Positions 13,301 to 24,896 are shown, counted from the first letter of the stretch. The stretch: DNA of 64,000 nt from Terfezia claveryi (GCA_015179025.1 WHUX01000241.1:1-64000), one strand, 5' to 3'. The notes: a model not told the origin generated them from the sequence alone. Numbers and translations are program-made.

Positions 13301-14084
13301 GGATAGCAACAAGGATTTACCACAACACCACAGCGGCCACAGCGACATTAAAATTACTAAATAGGGACATATCTGATATGAAGGTTATTTTGTAGCAACA
13401 TTTGGTTAAAGAATATCGGAGATAACATAGGCGACCTATCTAAAAAAAAACTCAGTAGAGGTATACCCAAAATGAAAGTTATTATGTAGAGAAATATTCT
13501 AGTCCATTACGGAATTGAAACCTTTAGTTCGTGAGAATTTTCTTCAACGCAACACACTTGTTCAATGTAACATATTGTGCACACTGACATTACCAGAGCA
13601 CACCGCGGAATTACCAACATACCATGACATTCCAGCCTTTACTATAATGTCAGTTGGTCAGAAGATAATGGTGCTATTGATTTGAATCAGTTTCACCCTC
13701 TAGGTTTCACTTGATCTCAAAGCGCAATTATTGAAGTAAATCCCAGGTGACCTTTAAGAAGTAATTCCTTAATATCCAATTCAAGTATATGGTGACTAAC
13801 AAGAACTACCTAAGTATTGCAGAATTAAAGCATACCTGCGAGACCTAAATAACTGTGATGGAAGGAAAGTAATGATGGGAAACAAGTCACTTTGGAGCAT
13901 GATGTAACATGTTCGTGATACTTTACTGCATTCAGAAAAGAACAAGACCTATAGTACTATGAACAAGAAGTATTATGAAATTACTCATAGTAAAGTTTGA
14001 GCTTTTGTTATGTATAAAATATAATAGACCCGGTTTCCACTCAATTTGGCTTCGTTCACTGCTCAGAGTGTAGATATATACCAT

Positions 14085-14218
14085 CCCGGAATGGCCCGAC
14101 AATCTCGCAATGGCCCAGTTCATACCGGTATGGGGGGCCATACCGGTATGGCCCAGGCAATCCCGGAACGGCCTGGTCTATACCGGTATGGACCGGAATC
14201 CCGGAACGGACCAGAACA
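14085..14218 (-). repeat. Right TIR of short Ginger-like element
   Basis: Inverse counterpart of the left TIR with three ACCGGTATGG cores and the repeated linker atcccggaacgg. It ends CCAGAACA followed by TATATATA. Confidence 0.8.
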
Positions 14219-15961
14219 TATATATACAATAGTCAAGTAATTGAATATAGTGTTCTAGCTAACAATTGCTAATTTTGCTAGCTATATTAAATGTATTTAA
14301 TATCACTTAATAATATCCGAAGAATAATTATACTTAATATGTTGTTTTAGTAATAGTATACAGTAGGCGGGGATGTCAGGTGATTACTCAAGGTTTTAGT
14401 AATAGATGTGGTAGGTAGGTTTGTCAGGTGATTACCTACTCAAGTGACAAAAACTTTCTTTAAAGTATAACTCCAATACAACTGAATTATTCTATTATAA
14501 ATCAGGCTACCCAACTCTCCTATATAATGAATTAGCAGTTTGATTATAAATCAGCTCTTTATCATATTTTCTACAGTTTCTTCAGGAGTGGTAACATATT
14601 ATCATACTTACTACTATTCTCATAGGGGCAGCAACTGCAACAGTTTGATCTCCTTTTTCTGAATAGCAAAGTAATATTAATAGAAATGTTTACTAAATAT
14701 AGATTGCTGACCAACAATATTTTATAAACAGTAATAATTGATTGGCAAGAGCTTGGATCTTTAAAACATCTCCATTAAATAGAATATAGTATTGAATAAT
14801 ATATTGAGATGAATAAAAAAGGAGAAATAGTACTAATTGAAAAGATATGATGAACCCAACTGACAAAAATAGTAAAGAATTAGAATAGCAGCAACTATCT
14901 AAATATCACTAAATCTCTACCACAAATATACTAGTTACCAAATACCTTTACGGGTAACAGTGGTGATAGAACTAGTAAAGTCCTAATCCTTAAATTGAGA
15001 TTGTTACAAATTGTTTATTCCCCTAGAATGCTAAATACAGTCTGGCACTTCATAAAAAAATTTATAATATTCTTTTTGTCACAGCAGCTAGTTCCTTCCC
15101 CACAATAGGCTATAATCCATATGCTACAGTATCTAGCAGCTCCATCATATAATAACCTACCTCTACTAAAGCAACTATACTTAGCGTAAGAACTTTGATT
15201 ATCATATCTTAAAGACCCAGATGGAATTAAACTATAAGTTCACTTAGTCTCTCCCCTCCAACAAACTATAGTCTATATCTTATACCTGCAAGTTACTCTA
15301 ATATATAACAAACTACATCTATTATAGCAACTATGCTTAGGTTCAGAATTTAAGTAAATATATTTTGACTACCCAGACAGAATTGAACTACAGGAATACA
15401 ATTATCTAGTAAACTTTTTATAAGAATAGTAGTACAATATGGACCAAGCTACAAAGATCAAAATGTAAGGGCTTAACTATTATTATAATAGTTTGTAATT
15501 AGATTGCACAATAGGGATAGTTATAATATCAAATTGAATCTAAGGAGAGAATATATATATAGATTTTTTTATATCTATTATAGTCTAGATAACCAATACT
15601 TAATAGTATATATATCCTGTATATTAGAAAAATACTAATACCTCTAATATATTATAACTCTTAGTTAGATCAACCTGTATACTTTACCCTTAACTATGAC
15701 CTCTACCACCAGCCTCAACTAGCTTTCATTTATGGTAGTGAGTTGTTATAGGTATGCTCTATAATTGGAATCATTATTAGTCTATAAAAAGATTGTATAG
15801 ATATAGTATATATACTATAAATACTTAAGAATAACATTGCTATCAATCTCTCTAAATTATATCCCTAAATAGCTTCAAAACCTCCAATTGCCCTTTTAAT
15901 ACCTCTGCTCATGCTTTGACTTTGTTTTCCTTTTCTTCTTTAGCTAGCCTGTATATATCTC
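14219..15961. other. AT-rich region, no gene seen
   Basis: A short duplication is visible at 14345-14450 (ggttttagtaatag... gtcaggtgattac twice). Two similar blocks near 15100-15200 and 15260-15370 share gctaca/actataatc and ctactaaagcaactatactta phrases, suggesting an old repeat. No coding support. Confidence 0.5.
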
Positions 15962-16214
15962 GATTATAGCTAAGATTATACAGACCGGGCCAGCGCCATT
16001 CAATAGTAGGTGGCTAGGTGTCAACCCTGCTTTCCTATATATATAACTACATCTTGTATCTAGTTATTGTTCTCTAAGACTTGAGCGAAGTATTGTCTTA
16101 CTGGGTTACTTTTCTTTAGCCCAGTTGGGCCCGAGCCTAGTTATTGTGATTTCGTAGGTCCTAAATACTAATATTCTGACAGATATCACCATTATCACTA
16201 GCTCGCCCTTAACA
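15962..16214 (+). repeat. 5' LTR of short LTR element
   Basis: 253 bp; shares cagaccgggcc, gttattgttctctaagacttgag and gctcgccc blocks with the right LTR. Its first bases read GATTATAGCT against TGTTACAGCT in the partner. Confidence 0.75.
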
Positions 16215-17227
16215 TTACTTCGCTTTAACAAAAGGAACTGGTGATTCTGGGTCAAATCACCTGTCCCTCACTACCTATACTATTGGACGATCCTTCAAAG
16301 GTGGAACAGATTATTAGGTAATATGAGTGATATTGGAAAAAATTATTTCCCCCTCCTATTTGCTTATTAGCTTTTTCTAAATGACCTACTAATCCTATAT
16401 TGAGATTCCTGGATCAGCTAAGTCTTAGATCTTAAGTGACATGCTTCTAGCCAGGCTTCTAAGGTCCTGAATGAGCCTATAAGGCCCCAAACGAGCCTAT
16501 GAGGCCCCACCGAGTGAGCTTAGATACCCCTGAACGAGCTCAAAGCTCAAAATCGCCCTGCGAGCTCACCCAAATGAGCGCTACAAGCACTAAAGACCCA
16601 AACAAGTACCTCAAGCGTCCAAATAAACAAGACCCCCCTCTTGCACTGGCAAGTCGGGTTGGATAGCTGGAATAGCTGGGAAAGCATGTATTGAACCTTT
16701 TCCAATGTTGCTAGCTTTTTCCCATAGGCTTTTGCCATACAGAGGTTTTTAATGGCAATGGCATGTGGGAATACCCCCGCTACCAAGATTACTCCGGATC
16801 TATAAATCCTTCAAATGCCTAGATATTCGAATCTATATATATAATATATACCTCATGGTCAAAACATCCCCGAATCAGTTGATCTATATCATAGAAAGCG
16901 GATCAATGGCAAGTCGCCAGAGAAGTAAAGCCAACTGGTCTGATATTTGAGCACTGGCATGACCCCAATGAGTTTGAGAGAATACTCCTTCCTTCCGAAC
17001 TACCTTACAAGACTATGTAATACCATGGAGGCATCTATGTCCAGCGTAGAGGTCTACTATAGAATAGGCAGAGGCCAGATACGTGAGCACTACACACAAG
17101 ATTAGTGAGGGCTGTGAGAGTCCCAAGTCGCCGAGAGTAAAGGGGATGTCCTAAGATGCCAAGATACAATCATTGTAGAGTAAGTGATATTGGTCGGTCA
17201 GGAGGACCTCTAGCAGAGGAGGAGTAA
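16215..17227 (+). other. Interior of short LTR element, no gene recognised
   Basis: About 1 kb without a convincing ORF. A GAGCYYAYRAGGCCCC phrase is repeated near 16450-16530 (gagcctataaggcccc, gagcctatgaggcccc). The last 20 bp form the putative polypurine tract. Confidence 0.6.
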
Positions 17228-17514
17228 TGTTACAGCTGAGATTATGCAGACCGGGCCGGCGCCACCTGATAGTGGGTGGCCAGATGTCAACCCCACTTTC
17301 TTATATATATACTTATGTCTTGTATCTAGTTATTGTTCTCTAAGACTTGAGCAAAGTTTTATATTTCTGGGTTACTTTACTTTATCGAATGAATTAGTCT
17401 ACCTTCTTTACATCTTTAGCCCAGTTAGGCCCGAGCCTAGTGATTGTGCCCTTGTAGGCCCCAAATACTGATATTCTGACAGATATCACTGTTATCACTA
17501 GCTCGCCCCTAATA
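17228..17514 (+). repeat. 3' LTR of short LTR element
   Basis: 287 bp, about 35 bp longer than the left copy because of an extra segment near 17375-17415. Starts TGTTACAGCT, ends CCTAATA, followed by the ATCTC duplication. Confidence 0.75.
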
Positions 17515-17519
17515 ATCTC

Positions 17520-18036
17520 AATTTGCAAGGTTTTCGGAGATAATCTTGTATTTCTGCATTAGACATCTTAATATGTGATACTATATCTACTGCTTATTAA
17601 CCATTATAGTAGCCTCGACTTGTACTTTATCTAGATATTGGTAATATTTAAGCGAGAGGTATTATAAAAGAAAATTACATCCCTAGCAGATACCAGGAAT
17701 ATTCTTACAACTTCAAGCTTGAAGAATAGCAACAGTCATAGATAAAATCATTAACATAGTTACTAGAAAAAAGAAGTCATATATTTTCTAGCACTAATCT
17801 ATTACTGCTTTCTCCTCAGTAGTAGTCAGTAGTTGCTACTTCTAGTAAGCTTTAGATTACAGTAAGGTAATACCTCTATATCTTTTATATAGGGTAACCA
17901 TATTCAGACCATGAGCCTTCACAATCTTTTGCTTTGAACGTATTAGGGTGTTTTTTTATATAGTCCATAGTATGTGCTAGCTACTTGTTGTAGTTTTGTA
18001 GCTAGAGGTACTTAATCTTTTTGGACAACTTTAGTA
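17520..18036. other. AT-rich spacer, nothing recognised
   Basis: Sequence between the short LTR element and Gypsy element 1. No coding frame or repeat seen. Confidence 0.5.
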
Positions 18037-18071
18037 GTATGTGTCACAACCGTCCTTTCCTAGCCGGGTTT

Positions 18072-18101
18072 GAGAGTCAGACAAGATTCCGTCCGACTCT
18101 C
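18072..18101. repeat. Hairpin-forming inverted repeat near the LTR 5' end
   Basis: GAGAGTC...GACTCTC arms separated by about 16 bases, 30 bp after the LTR start. The same arrangement recurs in the 3' LTR near 24367-24396. Elements 2 and 3 carry different but equivalent hairpins at this LTR position. Confidence 0.6.
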
Positions 18102-18198
18102 GTTATTGTTGATCGATATCGTTGTTATCTCTGTTCTCGAGATAAGGGGTCTCGGGAACCTTATTCCTTCCGGTTGCCTTGGCCAGGAAGGAAGCCTG

Positions 18199-18208
18199 TA
18201 TATATATA
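18199..18208 (+). promoter_or_regulatory. Putative LTR TATA box
   Basis: A tatatatata run sits about 160 bp into the LTR, followed by a C/T-rich stretch (gctctctccgccctctcg). The motif and flank are kept in elements 2 and 3, which supports a promoter role for the LTR family. Confidence 0.5.
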
Positions 18209-18478
18209 GCTTGCTCTCTCCGCCCTCTCGTTGGATCCCCATCCAACGTCTTATATATCCAATACAGGGCCTTGCTTCTCTCCACGTTGGTGTATCTCCC
18301 TTGTGCACCTCCTTGTCTCGCCTCGACTCTGCAGCCCTGCTGCCCACCCCGCGAACATCCTGTCCTTGCCTTGCCTCACCTTGTTTCTATAGCCCAAATG
18401 CTCCCTTGACACACGCGGCAACTGCTTCCACGTGTCTCGTGACCCTTGCCCTCTGTCCCTCTTGCCTCTTGCCATTGC

Positions 18479-19093
18479 TGTTACAGGCGAGCTGTAACTA
18501 CGAGAATACTTTCGGGGAAAAGATAGATAGTAGCGGAGTAAAGTATAAATGCAGCTATAACTCGGGTGTAATGTGAACTCGATAAGAGTAAAGCTATATG
18601 AGACTTAGAACACCGCTTGGGTCTTATTGTATTAACTATGTAAAAGCGGTAGCTTATATAGAAGTATTGATCTGATAGTTGTTTATCAGATCTGACGACA
18701 CTTCCTATAACAGCTTAGTAGCACTGACGTCAAGTAGTTGCCTAGAATAGGAAGACACTTCCTCTTTAGGAACTCTGCAGTTTGACATACATTGATTAGG
18801 CAGGCCGAACTACAATGCTTTGCAGTCAGGCTGTCTTACAGGAGATAAGCTTGAATACAACGAATAACAACATAGGAATATCATATATTAGAACATCATA
18901 GAAACACACTGAAGAGAATACATGCACGAGATCCAATATCAGAGAACACACACTTCCTTTACCCAATCCCTTTGACGTCTGCACTCCCGACGCACTACCT
19001 GCATCTGTATGGGTGATCAGGCCATCACAGTCAGCAATGTAGTAGGGTATTGGTTATCCGGTGGAGGGTAGGTCTCTTACCTGAGTCGTAACA
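18479..19093. mobile_element. Solo LTR nested in the 5' LTR of element 1
   Basis: A 615-bp insertion begins TGTTACAGGC and ends GTCGTAACA, i.e. TG...CA with 6-bp inverted ends. It is flanked by a perfect 5-bp duplication ATTGC (18474-18478 and 19094-19098). The unoccupied site is preserved in the 3' LTR near 24769. There is no internal coding sequence, so it is a solo LTR (or a short LTR-like element) inserted after element 1. Confidence 0.85.
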
Positions 19094-19250
19094 ATTGCCT
19101 CCCGTCTCAGCCTCCCCCTGGTCACACACATAGCATTCCTATGTGTGTGTTATCCTAGCCTTGCCCTTGCCCCAGCGTACCCCTTGGTCGCCTGCCCCCT
19201 GAGCCATCGTTACACTATGTTGGATCCTTTGGACCAACTGGTACGCAGTT

Positions 19251-20452
19251 ATGTTAGGAGCAGCTCTCCCACCACCCGCTGTTAGGTTTCAAACCTGGAG
19301 GAGCTCCCCCATACCCTCAGGCTTGAACGAGTTGAATGCCTACCGTCGAGAAATCATCACATCTTCGAGGCCATGGATTGCATCGGGGCCGAACTCGGCA
19401 ACAGCCTGGCCGTAGTGAAAACAGCCTGGCCGTGGCTGAACAAAAATTGAGATCCACCGACGAAGAGATCACGGTCCTCCAGACCGATCTCGACCATCTG
19501 AACCTTGCCTGGCAACGAATGGACTACGGTCCAAAACCTCAGCTGCGCTCTAGGAACCTTGCAATACCAACAGCAGCCAGTAGCAACAAGACCAAAGCAT
19601 TCCAATACCCCCCAAGTTCAATGGGGACCGGGTTCGCCTACGAGCCTGGAAAAATGCTGTCAATCTCAAGCTGAACAGGGATTCTGCCAGGTTCCCGTCA
19701 GAACAACATCGACTGGCATACGTTTTCGCCTTGCTGGAGGGGAAAGCTTGTGACCAGATCCAGCCATATGTCCTTGAAACCGGGATCAAGCTCAACGATA
19801 TCTCGGCCCTTTTCACAATCCTGGATAGGGCGTTCGGAGATCCTGATATAGTGGGACGGCCAGTCGAGTGCTTCGGGCACTGAGACAGCGCAACTCAGAG
19901 CTGTCTACTTACGTTGCAGAGTTCTCGAGGCTGGCCGCAGAGGTAAGGTGGAATGACCAGGCTAAGTTCAAGCAATTCCAGGAGGGCTTAGCGATGAGCT
20001 CCAACAAGCCATGGTTACCCTCCCTGCGGTTGATACCCTCAAGGAATTGATCGACCAGGCCTCCATGGTAGAACAACGAATGGCCAGGTTACGCCACCGA
20101 CCGGCCTTCCGACCAACCACCGCCCAGCACAACAGCAGCAGCAGCCGAAGCCAGCCAATCCTCCACAACAACCACGACCCTGGCCAACAAACTGGCACAT
20201 CCTTCGCTGGTGCCAGGAGGGCCCGCCCCTATGGATTTGTCCTCGGGAAGGCCTCGATTGACGCAGGAGGAATGGGACAGGCGCAGGGATAAAGGCTTGT
20301 GTATTGCGTGCGGGAAGGCTGATCATTTTATCGCAGCCTGTCCCCTTCGAAAAGCCCGTAACCTGGCCATCCACGCCATTTCCGACACTCCAGTACCCGG
20401 ATCGAGGAGGTTGACGAGTCGGGAAAAGCCCTGTCCCTTGCCTAGTTACTGA
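19251..20452 (+). pseudogene. gag: Gag of Gypsy element 1, frameshifted
   Basis: Starts at ATG 19251 by alignment to the gag starts of elements 2 and 3 (the PPPAVRFQTWR block). A 1-base loss near 19355 breaks the frame and the sequence continues in other frames: EITVLQTDLD near 19470, RRVAEFSRLAAEV-like matrix/capsid text near 19905-19945, then a CCHC zinc knuckle CIACGKADHFIAAC near 20300-20340. Gag would package the RNA and assemble the particle. The C-terminal end is also shifted relative to the SLA-stop ending of the other copies. At least three frame changes make it a clear pseudogene. Confidence 0.85.
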
Positions 20453-23400
20453 CACTAGCAAGGGACCTGTCCCAGGCCATTTGTCTTTGTCTGCATTTTC
20501 TGTTTCTTCCGCTGTTGACGAATCTCGCTTGTTCAGCGAGCATTTTGTTGTATCTATCTCCCTCAATATCAATGATAGAACAATCACCACGTCAGCCCTC
20601 ATAGATTGCGGAGCTTCAGGAATTGCATTTGTTGACCAGGCCTTTGTCAGTAAATTCTCCATACCCACGTCAAAGCTGAAAACCCCCTGTGTTCTGGATG
20701 TCATCGACGGTCGACCCATCTCCTCCGGAGATATCACCGATATCGCGTGCATGCCTGCCCTGGTCGGGGATCACTCCGAAGCCCTCCGATGTTTGTGACT
20801 AAGCTCAAATACCCGATTGTGCTCGGAATCCCGTGGCTAAGAATGCACGATGTATCGGTCAGCTTCGGCTCTTATACCCTGCAGTTCAACAGCCAGTTTT
20901 GCAAAAAACACTGCGGGAATCCGAAGGCCACCGTTACTGGGCTGTGTGCCTTGCCACCCCGGTAATCTACCTGACCCAGGTGGTGCACCTGCCTGCGCAC
21001 CTCGATGCCAATTCCCCTGTTTCCCCTGTGCCCCCAGTTTCCCCTGTGCCCCCGAGTCCCCAAAAACCTCTGAATATTAGCTTCATCGGAGCAGGGGCTT
21101 TCGCTTACCTCACCAGGAGGCACAAGCTGAAGGCTCATGCCCTGTCTATATATGAGGTGAACCTGGAGATCAATAAGATGCGGCCTAAGGAGGAGTGGAA
21201 GTCCCTGGTTCCGGATGAATACCAGAGTTCATTGATCTGTTCTCGGAAAAGGCCGGGAGAAACTCGCACCCCACCGACCCTATGACCATACTATTCCGCT
21301 GATAGAGGGTAAGACCCTCCCTATGGGCCCCTCTACGGAATGTCCCGGTTAGAGATGGAAGCTTTGAAGAAGTACTTGGAGGAAAACCTCAATAAGAGCT
21401 TCATTCCCACAGCTCCTCACCAGCGGCGCCCCGGTGCTATTCGTCAAGAAATCGATGGTTCTCTTAGGCTATGTGTGGACTATCGGGGGCTGAATGAGAT
21501 AACGGTCAAGAACAGGTATCCCCTGCCTCTAATCCAGGAGACATTAGCCAGGCTTTCCAAGGCCAAATGGTTCACCAAACTGGATTTGAGAGGGGCATAC
21601 AACCTGGTACGGATTGCCGAGGGGAGGAGTGGAAAACGGCCTTCCGAACTCGCTATGGCCACTTCGAGTACAATGTCATGCCCTTCGGCTTAACCAATGC
21701 CCCGGCCTCTTTCCAACACTTCATTAATGACACCCTGCGAGACTCTGGATGTGTTCTGCATGGCTTACCTCGACGATATCTTGATTTATTCGGATACCCT
21801 AGCAGAACACAAGATTCATGTTCGGCAGGTGTTGGAAAAGCTGGAGCAAGCCGGATTGTACCTCAAGCCCGAGAAATGTGAGTTTCATGTGCAGGAGGTC
21901 AAGTATCTGGACTGATCATCACATGGAGGGCATCAGGATGGACCCTGCCAAGGTTACCACTGTCCAGAATGGCAAATCCCAGCAAATCTCAAGGACGTCC
22001 AAGCCTTCCTGGGATTCGCTAACTTCTACCGACGGTTCATTCTAGGATATTCGAAGATCGTAGCCCCCTCACCGCACTGACCAAAAAAGACTGCGCTTCG
22101 ACTGGAATCCAGAAGCCCAATCTGCCTTCCAGAACCTCAAGGAAGCCTTCTGCTCAGCATCGATTCCAGCCCACTTTGATTCCGATCGAGAATACATTGT
22201 CGAAACTGATGCCTCCGACTACGTCTCCACTGGAATACTGTCTCAAAATGATAATAATGGTATCCTCCACCCAGTGGTATACTTCTCAAAAAAGCACTCC
22301 CCGGCGGAGTGTAATTATGAAATCTATGATAAGGAGTTAATAGCCATTGTGCGAGCATTCGAAGAGTGGAGGCCACACCTGGAGTCAGCCAAGGAAATTA
22401 TCGAGGTACTGTCCGATCATAAGAACCTTGAGTACTTTACTACCACCAAGCTGCTTAACCGGCAGCAGGCTAGGTGGTCGGAGTTCCTCTCCCGGTTCAA
22501 CTTCAAGATCAAATACCAGCTAGGAAAGGCTGGTGGGAAACCGGATGCTTTGACTAGGAGATCAGGAGACGTCCCTAAAGGGGGGGATGAAAGGCTAAAA
22601 TACCAGAATCAGGTAGTATTCAAGAAGCCCGAAAACCTTGATCTGGCAGCTAATACCCTTGCTGAAGTGGAAGCTGACCTCCGACAGCTGGTGAAACAGG
22701 CTTACGAAGAAGACCCCCTGGCCAAAGACATCATCACCACAGTAGATTCCAGCCAGCGTCGCTACCTTAAGATTTCCCGGGCTGAATGTATCGTTCAGGA
22801 GGGCATCCTTTATCACCTCGAACGACTCTATGTACCGGAAGGAGAGCTGCGCCTGCGATTGATCAAGGAACACCACGACAGCCTGGTCGCAGGTCACCCT
22901 GGGGTGGCTAAAACGTTGGAGCTGCTAGCTAGGGAATACACATGGATTGACTAGCGGAAGGACGTGGAACGGTACATACGGAACTGCCAAGTTTGCAAGC
23001 ATGCTAAGCCTGTCCGCCACGCCCCGTACGGGACCCTGAAACCTCTGGATATCCCTCATCAGCCATGGCTGCACCTGACTATGGACTTCGTGACAGGGTT
23101 GCCAGAAGATTTGGGGTTCAATGCCATCTTGATGGTGGTAGATCGGTTGACGAAAATGAGGCATGTTATACCTTGTCGGGACACCTGCTCCAACCCAGAG
23201 TTAGCCAATCTCTACCTCAATAATGTATTCTGATATCATGGCCTCCCCGAATCCATCGTATCCTACCGTGGCCCTCAGTTCACCTCAAAATTCTGGCAAG
23301 CCTTCTGCGAGCTTTTGGGGATCAAAGTGCATTTGTCAATCGTATACCACCTCCAGACGGATGGCCAATCGGAGAGGATGAATGCCATTATGGAGCAATA

Positions 23401-24138
23401 CCTGCGGGACTTTGTTGACTACTAGCAGGATAACTAGGTTTCATTACTGGCCACCTGCGAATTCGCCGCGAACAACCAGTTCTCGGAATCCTCCAAAACC
23501 TCGCCTTTTCTGGGTAACTACGGTTAGCACTCCCGGTTCGTGAATGCCCTGGCGCCCCTGCAAAAGGCCAAAAAAGACGCCCCGGCCAAGGAGTTCACAG
23601 CTGGGATTGCTGAGCTCCACTCTACCCTGAAAGCTGAGCTAGGATATGCACAAGCCAGGCAAGCCGAGTATGCCAACGGATCACGGTTGCCAGCCCCCAG
23701 ATATCAACCAGGGGACAAGGTGTGGCTCTCCAGCCGGCACTTCCGGATAGAACGGCCATCTCGCAAGCTCGACCACAAGTTCCTGGGTCCATTCGAGGTG
23801 TTAGGTGCTGTGGGCACTCACGCCTACCGATTAAGGTTCCCCAAGGACATCAAACGACACCCAGTCATCCATGTCTTTGTGATCGAGCCTGCCGCTAGCG
23901 ACCCTCTGCCAGGCCAGGAACACCCCCACCTCCTCCTGTGGTTATCGAAGGTGAGGAGGAATGGGAGGTGGAGGAAGTGCTGGACTCCCGAAGAAGATAT
24001 GGGTGCCTGCAATATAAGGTCAAATGGCTGGGGGACGAGGAGACGACCTGGCAACCAGCTGATCATCTAGAAAATGCACAGGACTTGGTCACCCTATTCC
24101 ACCAGCGTTACCCCCGGAAACCCTGCCCCGCCCAATGA
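20440..24138 (+). pseudogene. pol: Pol of Gypsy element 1 (PR-RT-RNaseH-IN-chromodomain), broken
   Basis: Protease: ALIDCGASGIAF near 20600-20640. [12 protein letters not shown] near 21470, KLDLRGAYN near 21580, [14 protein letters not shown] near 21680 and [10 protein letters not shown] near 21765, spread over different frames. RNase H: ETDASDYVS near 22205. Integrase: zinc-finger H/H...C/C around 22870-23000, then TMDFVTG near 23080. The second catalytic Asp is replaced by Tyr (SYRGPQF, TAC at 23264-23266) and the Glu is kept in DGQSER. The C-terminal chromodomain (WEVEEVLDSRR...YKVKWLGDEETTWQP) lies at about 23965-24100 and the stop at 24136. Stops such as those in DY*QDN*VS (about 23420-23440) align with Gln and Trp codons in element 2. 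Confidence 0.9.
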
Positions 24139-24336
24139 TGTTTTTGTCGTTTGTCGTCTTGGAATTGGTTATTCGGGTTGTTATTGTCATTATTGTCATG
24201 GTTATTGTTAGTATGTACTTCCATTGTTGGGGTTTATGTTATGGGTTATTGGTTATTTGCCTGTTTTATTTGTTTGTTTGTTTGTTTTTTTGCCTTTCCT
24301 TGCGTCGCTGGGGCTCCGCGCCTAAAGGGGGGATAG
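24139..24336 (+). other. 3' untranslated region and polypurine tract of element 1
   Basis: T/G-rich 200 bp between the pol stop and the 3' LTR. The last bases, cctaaaggggggatag, form the polypurine tract and are shared with elements 2 and 4. Confidence 0.7.
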
Positions 24337-24891
24337 TGTCACAACCGTCCTTTCCTAGCCGGGTTTGAGAGTCAGACGAGATTCCGTCGGACTCTCGTTA
24401 TTGTTGATCGATATCGTTGTTATCTCTGTTCCCGAGATAAGGGGTCTCGGGAACCTTATTCCTTCCGGTTGCCTTGGCCAGGAAGGAAGCCTATATATAT
24501 ATAGCTTGCTCTCTCCGCCCTCTCGTTGGATCCCCATCCAATGTCTTGTATATCCAATATAGGGTCTTGCTTGTCTCCACGTTGGTGCATCTCCCTTGTG
24601 CACCTCCTTGTCTTGCCTCGACTCTGCATCCCTGCTGCCCACCCCGCGAACCTCCTGTCCTTGCCTTACCTCGCCTTGTTTCTGCAGCCCAGCTGCCTCC
24701 CTTGACACACGCGGCAACTGCTTCCGCATGTCTCGTGTCCCTTGCCCTCTGTCCCTCTTGCCTCTTGCCATTGACTCCCGTCTCAGCCTCCCCCTAGTCA
24801 CACACGTAGCGTTCCTATATATGTGTTATCCTAGCCTTGTCCTTGCCCCGGCGTACCTCTTGGTCGCCTTGCCCCCTGAGTCGTCGTTATA
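24337..24891 (+). repeat. 3' LTR of Gypsy element 1
   Basis: 555 bp, TGTCACAACC...CGTTATA. Very similar to the 5' LTR apart from the nested insertion; visible differences are largely transitions. Confidence 0.92.
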
Positions 24892-24896
24892 GTATG

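Larger units (their letters stand above)
13188..14218 (+). mobile_element. Non-autonomous Ginger-like element (internal deletion derivative)
   Basis: The element begins TGTTCTGGTCCG and ends with the inverse CGGACCAGAACA, flanked on both sides by TATA (a possible 4-bp duplication, but in TA-rich sequence). The left interior (13300-13500) matches 36100-36340 of the 8.4-kb element nearly base for base. Around 13910-14010 it still carries the start of the integrase zinc-finger region (LLHSEKNKTY), matching 36975-37075. It then jumps to the right TIR and lacks the integrase core. It is therefore a deletion derivative of the same family, mobilisable only in trans if at all. Confidence 0.8.
15962..17514 (+). 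mobile_element. Short non-autonomous LTR retrotransposon (TRIM/LARD-like)
   Basis: Two direct repeats (15962-16214 and 17228-17514) flank a 1.0-kb interior. They are bounded by a perfect 5-bp TSD, ATCTC at 15957-15961 and 17515-17519. The right LTR starts TGTTACAGCT. The left LTR ends TTAACA and the right ends TAATA, again a CA->TA change. A purine-rich tract (agcagaggaggagtaa) lies directly before the right LTR, as expected for a polypurine tract. No reverse transcriptase is recognisable inside, so it would need another element's machinery. Confidence 0.75.
18042..19214 (+). repeat. 5' LTR of Gypsy element 1, split by a nested solo LTR
   Basis: Starts TGTCACAACC, ends CGTTACA. After removing the 615-bp insertion at 18479-19093 and one copy of its 5-bp TSD, it is about 553 bp, against 555 bp for the 3' LTR. 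Confidence 0.9.
18042..24891 (+). mobile_element. Ty3/Gypsy chromovirus element 1 (complete, degenerate)
   Basis: LTRs at 18042-19214 and 24337-24891 are bounded by a perfect 5-bp TSD, GTATG (18037-18041 and 24892-24896). The 5' LTR ends CGTTACA, the 3' LTR CGTTATA. The interior encodes gag, then protease, reverse transcriptase, RNase H, integrase and a C-terminal chromodomain, in Ty3/Gypsy order. A polypurine tract (aaaggggggatag) abuts the 3' LTR. Gag and pol carry both frameshifts and stops, so this copy cannot make its own proteins. The 5' LTR hosts a nested solo LTR. Confidence 0.92.

Noticed and set aside
16547..16786. 79-codon minus-strand ORF in the short LTR element
   Set aside because: No motif, no counterpart elsewhere in the window and a length expected by chance.
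18060..18576. Several overlapping ORFs on both strands in the LTR (up to 168 codons)
   Set aside because: They lie inside the LTR of element 1, are not kept in frame in the other LTR copies, and show no domain.
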